DNA of 14,300 bases from Candidatus Wildermuthbacteria bacterium GWA2_46_15 (GCA_001823105.1 MHTO01000001.1:1-14300); one strand, 5' to 3'; shown: positions 1 to 9,664, numbered from the stretch's first letter. Numbers and translations are program-made. Notes: a model not told the origin generated them from the sequence alone.

Positions 1-412
1 TCAGGTCGGGCATCAGGAATCTTTTTTGCAGAGACAAAAGCCAAGGAAAATCCTTAATTTCCAGGGAGCCGTAAGCCAGAGTCGAAAAAAGATAACGGTC
101 GCAGATAACGGTGACGCCCCTCTCCAGGAGGGGGATTATTTCTTTTTCCAAATGATGAGCCCGGTCAGCCGAAAACAAAAGCTGGAGGCATTCCGGACCC
201 GATTTCCATTCGTGGCTCAGCTGCCCCCGGATCAATCCGCCAATCAAGCCCGGCGTTGGTTCCTTCGTCAGATAAATTCCGGTGTGGCCGAAAAGACGTT
301 TTTGCTGAGGTTCTTGTAGAAAATCTGAAAGCTTGGCGGCCTGGGTTGATTGGCCCGATCCATCTAAACTATCAAAGACGATAAACCGGCCGGGATGAGG
401 ATTTTTAATCAT
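1..412 (-). CDS. tmk: dTMP (thymidylate) kinase, 3' end outside the window
   Basis: Thymidylate kinase phosphorylates dTMP to dTDP in the cytoplasm for dTTP supply. The first 137 residues are visible and the frame is open to the edge. The P-loop region (residues 13-24) reads [12 protein letters not shown] where the family has F-E-G-x-D-G-x-G-K-S/T-T, so the Walker A Lys is Gln (Q21) and its first Gly is Ser. The other family landmarks are intact: TKEPT at 49-53 followed by G-x-I-G-x-x-I-R (dTMP-binding loop), CDRY with D105-R106-Y107 and a following S-x-x-A-Y, and MPDL at the edge. The LID region is not in the window. The ATG overlaps the rplK TGA (ATGA), suggesting translational coupling as the last gene seen of the pheS-to-tmk operon. 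The family assignment is firm; whether it is a normally active kinase is open because of Q21. Confidence 0.92.
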   Translation of the reverse strand, partial: MIKNPHPGRFIVFDSLDGSGQSTQAAKLSDFLQEPQQKRLFGHTGIYLTKEPTPGLIGGLIRGQLSHEWKSGPECLQLLFSADRAHHLEKEIIPLLERGVTVICDRYLFSTLAYGSLEIKDFPWLLSLQKRFLMPDL

Positions 413-831
413 GTGATTTCGATGCCCATGCTTTTGGCGGTGCCTTCAATCGTTTTTTCCGCCGCCTCGATGGTATCGGCGCTGAGATCGGGCAGTTTCT
501 TTTGAGCAATCTCTCTGAGCTGAGCCCGAGTGATCTTACCCGCCTTGACGGTATTAGGCTTGCCCGAGCCCTTTTCAATGGCCGCGGCTCTCTTCAAAAG
601 GGCGGTCACTAAAGGAGTCTTGGCCTTGAAATTATAGCTTCGGTCCTCAAAGACCGTCACCTCAACGGGCAGCTTCCAGCCAATTTGAGCTTTGGTGGCT
701 TCATTGAACTTCTGGCAGAACTCTGCGATATTAACGCCTTGCTGGGCCAAAGCCGGTCCCACCGGAGGGGCCGGAGTGGCTTGACCCGCCGGAATCTGAA
801 GCTTAATGACAGCTTTGATCTTTTTTGCCAT
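409..831 (-). CDS. rplK: 50S ribosomal protein L11 (uL11)
   Basis: L11 binds the GTPase-associated region of 23S rRNA and supports factor binding and stringent-response sensing. At 140 residues it matches the usual bacterial length of about 141. The N-terminal domain carries the hallmark [16 protein letters not shown] (Gln where many species have Lys), and the C-terminal rRNA-binding domain has [14 protein letters not shown] followed by the helical segment ending KSMGIEIT. It lies 17 bases after nusG, the classical nusG-rplK order, and its TGA stop overlaps the start of tmk. I see no purine-rich Shine-Dalgarno before the ATG. In most bacteria rplA follows; here it does not. Confidence 0.98.
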   Translation of the reverse strand: MAKKIKAVIKLQIPAGQATPAPPVGPALAQQGVNIAEFCQKFNEATKAQIGWKLPVEVTVFEDRSYNFKAKTPLVTALLKRAAAIEKGSGKPNTVKAGKITRAQLREIAQKKLPDLSADTIEAAEKTIEGTAKSMGIEIT

Positions 832-848
832 AAAAGTAATCGAGAGAA

Positions 849-1394
849 TTATATCTTTTTAATCTGTAATGAATCCAGCTCTACCGGCGTATCCCGGCCA
901 AACATGTTGATCAGAACCTTGACCTTGCCCCTTTCTTCATCAACCTCCGAAACCTTGCCATCAAAATCTTTGAATGGTCCATCCGTGATCTTGATCGAAT
1001 CATTGATCTTAACATCAATCTTGAAGCGAGGCTCTTCCGTACCCATTCTCTTTTTCAGGTTTTCCACCTCTTGGTGAGAAACCGGGATGGGCGTGGTGCC
1101 CGCTCCGACAAAACCCGTAACATTGGGCGTGTTCCTGACGACATACCAGGAATCATCGGTCACGATCATCTCAACTAGAACATAACCGGGATATATTTTT
1201 TCTTCTACAGTTCTTCTCTTGCCGTTTTTGATCTTAATTTTCTTTTCTTTGGGCACAATGACATTAAAAATCTTGTCTTCCATGCCCAAAGACTCAATTC
1301 TCTGTTTTAAGTTCCGGGCCACCGCATCCTCGTAACCCGAATAGGTGTGAATGACGTACCAGTTCTTTTCCTGTGGAAGTTTTTGTTTTGGCAT
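849..1394 (-). CDS. nusG: transcription termination/antitermination factor NusG
   Basis: NusG binds the RNA polymerase clamp, promotes processivity and links polymerase to Rho or to ribosomal protein S10. The 181 residues fit the family. An N-terminal NGN domain starts at [13 protein letters not shown] (about residue 11) and includes the YPGYVLVEM core and the [12 protein letters not shown] segment. A C-terminal KOW domain follows, with [17 protein letters not shown] and [10 protein letters not shown]. It lies 5 bases after secE and 17 before rplK, so the three are probably one transcript. No Shine-Dalgarno is visible. Confidence 0.98.
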   Translation of the reverse strand: MPKQKLPQEKNWYVIHTYSGYEDAVARNLKQRIESLGMEDKIFNVIVPKEKKIKIKNGKRRTVEEKIYPGYVLVEMIVTDDSWYVVRNTPNVTGFVGAGTTPIPVSHQEVENLKKRMGTEEPRFKIDVKINDSIKITDGPFKDFDGKVSEVDEERGKVKVLINMFGRDTPVELDSLQIKKI

Positions 1395-1399
1395 CTAAA

Positions 1400-1597
1400 T
1401 TATTGTCGTAGTATAATCCGATTTAACAAACTAGTAAAGAGAAAATCCACGCCGCCCAAAAAGACCGCTAAGGCAAAGGAAACGCCAATGACGAGCAAGG
1501 TATATCTCAAAACCTCTTTTTTGGTTGGCCAATTGACTTTCCTGGCTTCGAGCCAAACTCCCTTGAGAAAAGCGGTCAAACGATTAAGAATATTCAT
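1400..1597 (-). CDS. secE: preprotein translocase subunit SecE
   Basis: SecE is the small clamp subunit of the SecYEG channel in the inner membrane. The 65-residue protein has the short single-span form: an amphipathic N-terminal helix, the conserved cytosolic motif EARKVNWPTKKEV at about 17-29, then one hydrophobic span (about 32-56). The gene sits directly before nusG, the standard partner. Its ATG lies only 10 bases after a strong inverted repeat that fills most of the gap to gyrB, which may limit or tune its translation. No Shine-Dalgarno is visible. The upstream neighbour gyrB is unusual for this locus. Confidence 0.95.
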   Translation of the reverse strand: MNILNRLTAFLKGVWLEARKVNWPTKKEVLRYTLLVIGVSFALAVFLGGVDFLFTSLLNRIILRQ

Positions 1598-1607
1598 CTT
1601 CGATTAC

Positions 1608-1639
1608 GAGGCCGGGTCTCGTTGATGAGACCTGGCCTC
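1608..1639 (-). promoter_or_regulatory. 13-bp stem-loop between gyrB and secE
   Basis: The inverted repeat GAGGCC(A/G)GGTCTC forms a 13-bp stem with a 6-base loop: arms at 1608-1620 and 1627-1639, one A-C mismatch when read as minus-strand RNA and one G-U pair when read as plus-strand RNA. It starts 5 bases after the gyrB TAA and ends 10 bases before the secE ATG. No T-run follows on the minus strand, so it is not a canonical intrinsic terminator. It could be a processing or stability element protecting the gyrB end, or a structure affecting ribosome access to secE. The structure is seen; the role is inferred. Confidence 0.7.
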
Positions 1640-1644
1640 ATCTA

Positions 1645-5794
<4,150 letters not shown>

Positions 5795-5795
5795 C

Positions 5796-6833
5796 TTAAA
5801 ATTGTTCCAGAAATCTTAAGTCACCGGAATTAAAAAGGCGGATATCATCAATTTTGTATTTCATCATCGCTAACCTGTCCCAGCCAAAGCCAAAAGCCCA
5901 GCCTTTCCATATTTCTGGGTTCAGTCCGCAGGCCGTAAAAACATTCGGATGAACCAGGCCGGCCCCGGCCACTTCCAGCCAGCCGGTCCTCTTGCAGACC
6001 GGACAACCCTTCGGGCCTGAACGGCCCTTGCCGGAACAAGCCAGACAGGTCATGGCGACGTCAAAAGAAGGCTCGGTGAAAGGGAAAAAATCGGGCCGGA
6101 GACGGAATTTCAAACTTTTGTCAAAAAATCTTTTTAGAAACTCGCCAATGATTGCTTTAAAATTGGCGGCGGAAACCTTTCTGTCCACCATTAATCCTTC
6201 TAACTGATAAAATTGGGCTTCATGGGAAGCGTCGGTCGCTTCATAGCGGAAAACTTTACCCGGGGCAATGATTCTGAAAGGCGGTTGATGAGTCATCAAA
6301 TACCTTGCCTGCACCGGACTGGTGTGCGTGCGCAATAATAATTTTTTATTTTCTGGCTTTAGCCAAATGGTATTCCAGGCGTCCCTGGCCGGATGGTCTT
6401 TGGGGATATTCAAAGCGTCGAAGTTGTGCCATTCGTCTTCTATTTCCGGCCCCAAGGCCACGTCAAAACCCATCGAAGCAAAAATAGCCATAATTTCCCT
6501 TTTTGTCTGGGTTAAGGGATGCAAGTGGCCGATTTCAGGCATTTTTCCGGGTTTGTCCGGGTCAAAAAAATCATTGATGGCGATCTGAGATTCAGCTTTC
6601 TGTAAAAATTCTTTTTTCCGAGAGACAGTTGTTTCTAAAAAACTCTTCAAGAGATTAACCGCCCGGCCCCATTTCCCTCTTTGGTTCTCCGGTAATTTTG
6701 AAAATCTCTTAAAAAGTAAATTTATCTCTTTTTGATATCGACGAAAAACCGCCTCCAATTCTTTAATATCTTTGGCGGCAGAAATATCTGTTTCGGCCTG
6801 ATTTTTTAGCGTTTTTAAATCGGCTTCTGACAT
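5796..6833 (-). CDS. pheS: phenylalanyl-tRNA synthetase alpha subunit
   Basis: This is the catalytic class II subunit that activates Phe and charges tRNA-Phe. Its 345 residues fit the family: an N-terminal coiled-coil tRNA-binding region (about 1-90), GHLHPLTQT, the motif 2 area with KVFRYEATDASHEAQFYQLEG, PFTEPSFDV, WLEVAGAGLVHPNVF, and motif 3 GFGWDRLAMMKYKIDDIR, ending DLRFLEQF. Between PFTEPSFDV and WLEVAG is an insertion with C263-x2-C266 and C277-x2-C280, a probable zinc knuckle that some bacterial PheS carry. The start ATG is preceded by AGGGG only two bases away, too close for a good Shine-Dalgarno. It is first in its operon, behind a promoter at about 6859-6887. Confidence 0.97.
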   Translation of the reverse strand: MSEADLKTLKNQAETDISAAKDIKELEAVFRRYQKEINLLFKRFSKLPENQRGKWGRAVNLLKSFLETTVSRKKEFLQKAESQIAINDFFDPDKPGKMPEIGHLHPLTQTKREIMAIFASMGFDVALGPEIEDEWHNFDALNIPKDHPARDAWNTIWLKPENKKLLLRTHTSPVQARYLMTHQPPFRIIAPGKVFRYEATDASHEAQFYQLEGLMVDRKVSAANFKAIIGEFLKRFFDKSLKFRLRPDFFPFTEPSFDVAMTCLACSGKGRSGPKGCPVCKRTGWLEVAGAGLVHPNVFTACGLNPEIWKGWAFGFGWDRLAMMKYKIDDIRLFNSGDLRFLEQF

Positions 6834-6858
6834 GGCCCCTGTCTTCTTTAGTAATGTT

Positions 6859-6887
6859 ATTTTACCTTAAAATTAAGATAAAGGCAA
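6859..6887 (-). promoter_or_regulatory. sigma70-type promoter for the pheS operon
   Basis: Reading the minus strand, -35 TTGCCT (6887-6882), a 17-base spacer and -10 TAAAAT (6864-6859) lie ahead of pheS, giving a leader of about 20 bases. The spacer contains CTTAATTTTAAG, a short palindrome. The hexamers match consensus at 4/6 and 5/6. The next coding gene upstream is past the tRNAs and a terminator, so a promoter is expected here. No T-box or leader peptide is visible. Confidence 0.6.
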
Positions 6888-6904
6888 CCTCGTACAAAGT
6901 TTGC

Positions 6905-6952
6905 TTGTTAATAACTTTAAAAACTAACAATCATTGCGATCGCTTCAATTGT
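6905..6952. promoter_or_regulatory. two dyad symmetries upstream of the pheS promoter
   Basis: TTGTTA at 6905-6910 and TAACAA at 6925-6930 form a 6-bp inverted repeat. ACAAT at 6927-6931 and ATTGT at 6948-6952 flank the perfect palindrome GCGATCGC at 6936-6943. These lie about 20-65 bases upstream of the -35 box. They could be protein-binding sites, but short AT-rich dyads also arise by chance. The rest of the 6834-7009 non-coding stretch shows nothing else I can name. Confidence 0.3.
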
Positions 6953-6979
6953 ACGTTGTTTTGTTCGGGATTTTTACGG

Positions 6980-7004
6980 AAAAAGCTGGCCAAAACCAGT
7001 TTTT
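6980..7004 (-). terminator. intrinsic terminator after tRNA-Asp
   Basis: Read on the minus strand, AAAAACTGG, loop TTTTGG, and CCAGCTTTT form a stem with one A-C mismatch followed by a T-run, beginning 5 bases after the end of tRNA-Asp. On the plus strand the same element has a G-U pair and ends in five T, so it may act in both directions. The GC core is only CTGG/CCAG, so it is probably weak. Confidence 0.55.
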
Positions 7005-7009
7005 CTTAG

Positions 7010-7083
7010 CGCGGCCGACCGGGCTCGAACCGGCAACCTCCGCCGTGACAGGGCGGCGATCTAACCAATTGATCTACGGCCGC
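7010..7083 (-). tRNA. tRNA-Asp (GUC)
   Basis: A complete 74-base cloverleaf. The acceptor is GCGGCCG/CGGCCGC, the D-arm GATC-loop-GATC with a normal GG in the loop, the anticodon stem CCGCC/GGCGG with loop CTGTCAC (anticodon GTC), the variable region 5 bases, and the T-arm GCCGG-TTCGAGC-CCGGT. The discriminator is G, as expected for Asp identity. CCA is not encoded. It is the last of three tRNA genes, 16 bases after tRNA-Met. Confidence 0.96.
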
Positions 7084-7099
7084 ATATTTTTAGCAGGGA

Positions 7100-7175
7100 T
7101 GGTACCGGGGGCGAGGATCGAACTCGCGACACCAGGCTTATGAGTCCTGTGCTCTACCGACTGAGCTACCCCGGC
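7100..7175 (-). tRNA. tRNA-Met (CAU), elongator; tRNA-Ile2 possible
   Basis: A cloverleaf of 73 bases plus an encoded CCA (7100-7102). The acceptor is GCCGGGG/CCCCGGT with a terminal G-U pair, D-loop AGTCGGTA with GG, anticodon loop CTCATAA (CAT), T-arm GCGAG-TTCGATC-CTCGC and discriminator A. The anticodon stem CAGGA/GCCTG has an A31-G39 mismatch next to the loop. It lacks the initiator features (C1-A72 mismatch, GC-rich lower anticodon stem), so it is an elongator, or tRNA-Ile2 if its C34 is converted to lysidine by TilS. Sequence alone does not decide. It is the only one of the three with an encoded CCA. Confidence 0.9.
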
Positions 7176-7301
7176 ATCAGTGGCAATTGCACTGAGCGGA
7201 GCGAAACGAACTGATTTAGTTTGGAAAAGGCCCTTCGACTCTGGCTCGACTATGCTCGCCATCGCTCAGGGACTTCTCCTTCGTTTCGCGAAGTCGAAGT
7301 G
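7176..7301. repeat. palindromic repeat-rich spacer between tRNA-fMet and tRNA-Met
   Basis: This 126-base spacer is full of inverted repeats: CAGTG/CACTG around GCAATTGC (7178-7194), GCGAAACGAA (7201-7210) with TTCGTTTCGC (7280-7289), CTGAGC (7192-7197) with GCTCAG (7264-7269), and CTTCGACT (7233-7240) with AGTCGAAG (7292-7299). Several cross each other, so alternative folds are possible. On the minus strand CCCTGAGCGA and AGTCGAAGGG resemble dispersed REP-like palindromes known from diverse bacterial genomes. No protein gene is supported here. Confidence 0.6.
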
Positions 7302-7372
7302 TTGCGGGGGCCGGAATTGCACCGGCGTCCCAAGGTTATGAGCCTCGTGAGGTACTACTCCTCCACCCCGCG
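7302..7372 (-). tRNA. initiator tRNA-fMet (CAU) with atypical D- and T-loops
   Basis: The acceptor CGCGGGG/CCCCGCA has the C1-A72 mismatch that marks bacterial initiators, with discriminator A, anticodon loop CTCATAA, and stem CGAGG/CCTTG. The D-arm is GAGG-AGTAGTA-CCTC: a 7-base loop without the usual G18G19. The T-arm is GCCGG-TGCAATT-CCGGC, with G instead of T at position 55. The anticodon stem has A29-U41, G30-C40, G31-C39 rather than three G-C pairs. The variable region is 4 bases and the total 71. CCA is not encoded (CAC follows the discriminator). It starts 8 bases after the stop of the upstream membrane-protein gene, so it is probably cut from a shared transcript. Confidence 0.93.
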
Positions 7373-7380
7373 GTGTTTAG

Positions 7381-7893
7381 CTAGAGCGCGTCTAATTCTC
7401 GCAAAGCCCTCTCGTAAATGCCGATGACCCGGGTTGTCTGTTCAAAATCCAGGCGGTAATCAGGGTCATGAACAACATCCTGGCGAACTTGATGAGCTTG
7501 AGTCAAATCATCCAAACTGGGTAATTGAGACTTATCCATCTTCTTTAATCGATCGCCGAAGCTTTCTCCGCCTAACCCCATTCTGGCCAGGATCTCTTCG
7601 ATCAGGCTTTCCGCCTCAATGATGGCCAACTTCCAATCAGCCACATTCGTCGTTTCCAATCGTTGGGTAATTCCAAGCCATTTTTTCTCAACCTTGCCCA
7701 CGCCGTAGGCTTTCTGGTTCTTTAATTCGATCAGGTCCTGCCAAAAACCCATCTGAATAAAGGTAGGACTCTTTTTCAGAGAAAAAAGGCTCACTCCCAA
7801 AAAGAAGAGGAAAATAATGGGAGCGAAAATCTTCGTCAGGAAGATTAGAAACTGAACCGTGGATGAATCGAGGATGAAATTAATCAACTCCAT
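7381..7893 (-). CDS. small membrane protein with HEPN-like C-terminal helical domain
   Basis: Function is unknown. The 170-residue protein has one clear N-terminal membrane span (about 13-38), a short linker, and a soluble all-helical domain (about 80-170). That domain contains DWKLAIIEAESLIEEIL (about 86-102) and AHQVRQDVVHD with R137-x4-H142, the Rx4-6H signature spacing of HEPN domains. I recall similar one-span proteins as recurrent conserved hypotheticals in Patescibacteria. It is transcribed divergently from gatC and is followed after 8 bases by tRNA-fMet, then tRNA-Met and tRNA-Asp. The predicted -10 box leaves only 6 bases before the ATG, suggesting a leaderless mRNA. There is no adjacent nucleotidyltransferase or antitoxin, so a toxin role is not supported by context. 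Confidence 0.8.
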   Translation of the reverse strand: MELINFILDSSTVQFLIFLTKIFAPIIFLFFLGVSLFSLKKSPTFIQMGFWQDLIELKNQKAYGVGKVEKKWLGITQRLETTNVADWKLAIIEAESLIEEILARMGLGGESFGDRLKKMDKSQLPSLDDLTQAHQVRQDVVHDPDYRLDFEQTTRVIGIYERALRELDAL

Positions 7894-7899
7894 GGTTTC

Positions 7900-7928
7900 A
7901 TGTTAACAGAAAGACTCTTGAAAATCAA
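7900..7928 (-). promoter_or_regulatory. promoter for the membrane protein-tRNA unit
   Basis: On the minus strand TTGATT (7928-7923), a 17-base spacer and TAACAT (7905-7900) precede the ATG by six bases, so transcription would start at or next to the start codon. Each hexamer matches consensus at 4/6. Its -35 box shares one base with that of the divergent gatC promoter. Confidence 0.45.
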
Positions 7929-7946
7929 CTCAAAAAAAGTTAAACT
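7918..7946 (+). promoter_or_regulatory. promoter for gatCAB
   Basis: TTGAAA (7918-7923), a 17-base spacer and TAAACT (7941-7946) lie six bases before the gatC ATG, predicting a leaderless transcript. The match to consensus is 5/6 and 4/6. No Shine-Dalgarno lies between the -10 box and the ATG, consistent with leaderless initiation. Confidence 0.5.
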
Positions 7947-7952
7947 GAATTA

Positions 7953-8243
7953 ATGACCAAAGAACTAACCCCCGCCGAAGTCCAACATATCGCCCAGCTG
8001 GCCAAACTTCAGCTCTCCGAAGAAGAGATGAAACGATTCCAGCTGCAACTGACGGAAACTTTAAAGTTTATCGCTCACCTTGACGAGATCGAAACGGAAA
8101 AGATTCTGCCGACTTCTCAGGTCAGCGGGAATAAAGACGTTTTCCGGGAAGATGTCATCAGGCCGTCTTTAACCCAGGAACAGGCCTTGTCCGGCGCCAA
8201 ACGAAAACACCAAGGCTATTTTGTTACTGAAGCCATTTTTTAG
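7953..8243 (+). CDS. gatC: Asp/Glu-tRNA amidotransferase subunit C
   Basis: GatC is the small belt subunit that holds GatA and GatB together in the GatCAB complex, which converts Glu-tRNA(Gln) and Asp-tRNA(Asn) to the amidated forms. The 96 residues match family length. The N-terminal helices read VQHIAQLAKLQLSEEE and the helix to FIAHLDEIET; the extended middle has ILPTSQV and FREDVIRPS, then the C-terminal segment GYFVTEAIF. The ATG sits six bases after the predicted -10 box. It leads gatC-gatA-gatB. The sequence around its stop codon is partly repeated just downstream. Confidence 0.96.
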   Translation: MTKELTPAEVQHIAQLAKLQLSEEEMKRFQLQLTETLKFIAHLDEIETEKILPTSQVSGNKDVFREDVIRPSLTQEQALSGAKRKHQGYFVTEAIF

Positions 8244-8317
8244 AGTAACAAAATGAAAAATTCCTAGAAGTTTTCAATTTTGTCGCCGAGGCCATCTTTT
8301 AAAATCAACAAAATGAA
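8219..8317 (+). repeat. decayed tandem duplication at the gatC/gatA junction
   Basis: The segment 8219-8257 (gatC end plus the following AACAAAATGAA) recurs with about 80 percent identity and one indel at 8278-8317, where AACAAAATGAA is the true gatA start. The second copy can still be read in its own frame as FVAEAIF-stop, matching the GatC C-terminus FVTEAIF. The first copy has an ATG followed by three codons and TAG, like a broken gatA start. The period is about 59 bases. Confidence 0.65.
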
Positions 8318-9653
8318 CCTAAACGAATTATCATTAACCGAGGTTCTTGAGGGAATAGAAAAAAAGAGGTTTTCTCCCCAAGAGATTTTTGCTGATTGTC
8401 AGAAAAGAATCAAAGAGGTTGATGAAAAAACCAAGGCTTTTATCACCGTGATCGCCGAAACTAGAAACGCCATTCCTTTCGCCATCAAGGATAACTTTTG
8501 CACTGAAAACATCCGGACCACCGCTTCTTCCAATATTCTTCGTGATTACATTCCACCCTATAACGCCACAGTTTATCAGAGACTGATTGATGCTCAATTC
8601 GGGCTTTTGGGTAAAACCAATATGGATTCTTTTGCTCACGGCTCTTCCACCGAGACCTCTGATTTCTTTGTCACTCATAATCCCTGGAATTTGGAGCGTC
8701 TGCCCGGTGGTTCTTCGGGTGGTTCCGCCGCGGCCGTCATGGCCGATGAAACCATCTTTGCCATCGGCTCAGAAACAGCTGGCTCTATCCGTCAACCATC
8801 GGCCTGGTGCGGTGTCGTCGGGTTAAAACCGAGTTATGGCCGAGTCAGCCGCTATGGCGTTATCGCCATGGGCAGTTCGCTGGATTGCCCCGGACCCATT
8901 ACCAAGACCGTAGCGGACGCCGAAATCATCTACAAAACCATTGCCGGCAAAGACCCCCTAGACGCGACGACGGTTGATCGATCGCTAGTAGAAACAAGTT
9001 CTTTTGAGCCTAAGAAAATTAGGATTGGGTTAGCCAAAGAATATCTAGAAGTGGCCGAAAAACCAGTTCGTCAAAAGATCTTGGAAGCGGCTGAAGTTTT
9101 CCGCCGGCTAGGCTGTTCGGTCGTTGAGGTTTCCCTCTTTGACCCCAGATACGCCATTTCCGTCTACACGATTCTGCAACGATCCGAAGTCTCCTCTAAC
9201 CTGGCCAGATACGACGGCATCCGTTACGGTTCCGACCGGACTTATTTTAATAAAGAGAATAAGCGCCGGATTATGCTCGGAACTTACACTCTTTCGGCCG
9301 GCTATTACGACGCCTATTATCTCAAAGCCCAGAAAATCCGCACCGTCATTTGCCAAGACTTTGAAAAAGCTTTTGAGAAGCTCGATGTCATTATTGGCCC
9401 GGTCTCTCCGAGCCCGGCCAAAAGAATCGGCGCCAGTACCGCTGATCCCATGTTCGGGGAAAAGGAAGACGTTTTAGTTGAGCCTTCGACCATCGCCGGC
9501 CTCCCGGCTATTTCCCTGCCCGCCGGTTTTGTTGATGGCTTGCCCGTTGGCCTGCAGATAATCGGCAACCGATGGCAAGAGGATCTGATCTTAAACTTGG
9601 GCAAACTCTTTGAGACCGAAACTCAATATTACAAGATTAAGCCCAAGCTCTAG
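8313..9653 (+). CDS. gatA: Asp/Glu-tRNA amidotransferase subunit A (glutaminase)
   Basis: GatA hydrolyses glutamine and passes ammonia to GatB. It is an amidase-signature enzyme with triad K59 (FAIKDN), cis-S134 (PGGSSGGSAA) and nucleophile S158 (SETAGSIRQP); the K-S-S spacing is the same as in characterised GatA. At 446 residues it is shorter than the usual 480-490. About 20 residues are missing between AFITV and the catalytic Lys, and another stretch is missing before KRRIMLGT. SETAGS replaces the more common SDTGGS; TAGS occurs in other amidase-signature enzymes. The ATG at 8313 begins MNLNELSLTE, the normal family start; the TTG at 8280 adds residues inside the duplicated junction. No Shine-Dalgarno is visible. 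gatB follows after 11 bases. Confidence 0.97.
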   Translation: MNLNELSLTEVLEGIEKKRFSPQEIFADCQKRIKEVDEKTKAFITVIAETRNAIPFAIKDNFCTENIRTTASSNILRDYIPPYNATVYQRLIDAQFGLLGKTNMDSFAHGSSTETSDFFVTHNPWNLERLPGGSSGGSAAAVMADETIFAIGSETAGSIRQPSAWCGVVGLKPSYGRVSRYGVIAMGSSLDCPGPITKTVADAEIIYKTIAGKDPLDATTVDRSLVETSSFEPKKIRIGLAKEYLEVAEKPVRQKILEAAEVFRRLGCSVVEVSLFDPRYAISVYTILQRSEVSSNLARYDGIRYGSDRTYFNKENKRRIMLGTYTLSAGYYDAYYLKAQKIRTVICQDFEKAFEKLDVIIGPVSPSPAKRIGASTADPMFGEKEDVLVEPSTIAGLPAISLPAGFVDGLPVGLQIIGNRWQEDLILNLGKLFETETQYYKIKPKL

Positions 9654-9664
9654 CCTTAAAGCTC

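Noticed and set aside
1608..1639. Intrinsic terminator for gyrB
   Set aside because: There is no T-run after the stem on the minus strand, and secE follows within 10 bases. Described as a stem-loop of unknown role instead.
6936..6943. GCGATCGC octamer resembling the cyanobacterial HIP1 element
   Set aside because: I noticed only this occurrence, and nothing else in the window is cyanobacterial; it was treated as part of a possible dyad only.
6834..6980. T-box or leader-peptide attenuator for pheST
   Set aside because: There is no T-box consensus, no Phe-rich leader peptide and no terminator between the promoter and pheS; the predicted leader is only about 20 bases.
7074..7262. Minus-strand open frame across tRNA-Met and the repeat spacer
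   Set aside because: Most of it is the tRNA sequence itself read through; it is not a plausible protein.
7381..7893. Toxin-antitoxin module
   Set aside because: Only a HEPN-like motif is present; no nucleotidyltransferase or other antitoxin gene is adjacent.
8280..8312. TTG start for gatA at 8280
   Set aside because: It lies in the duplicated junction, and the added residues are not GatA-like. The ATG at 8313 gives the family N-terminus.
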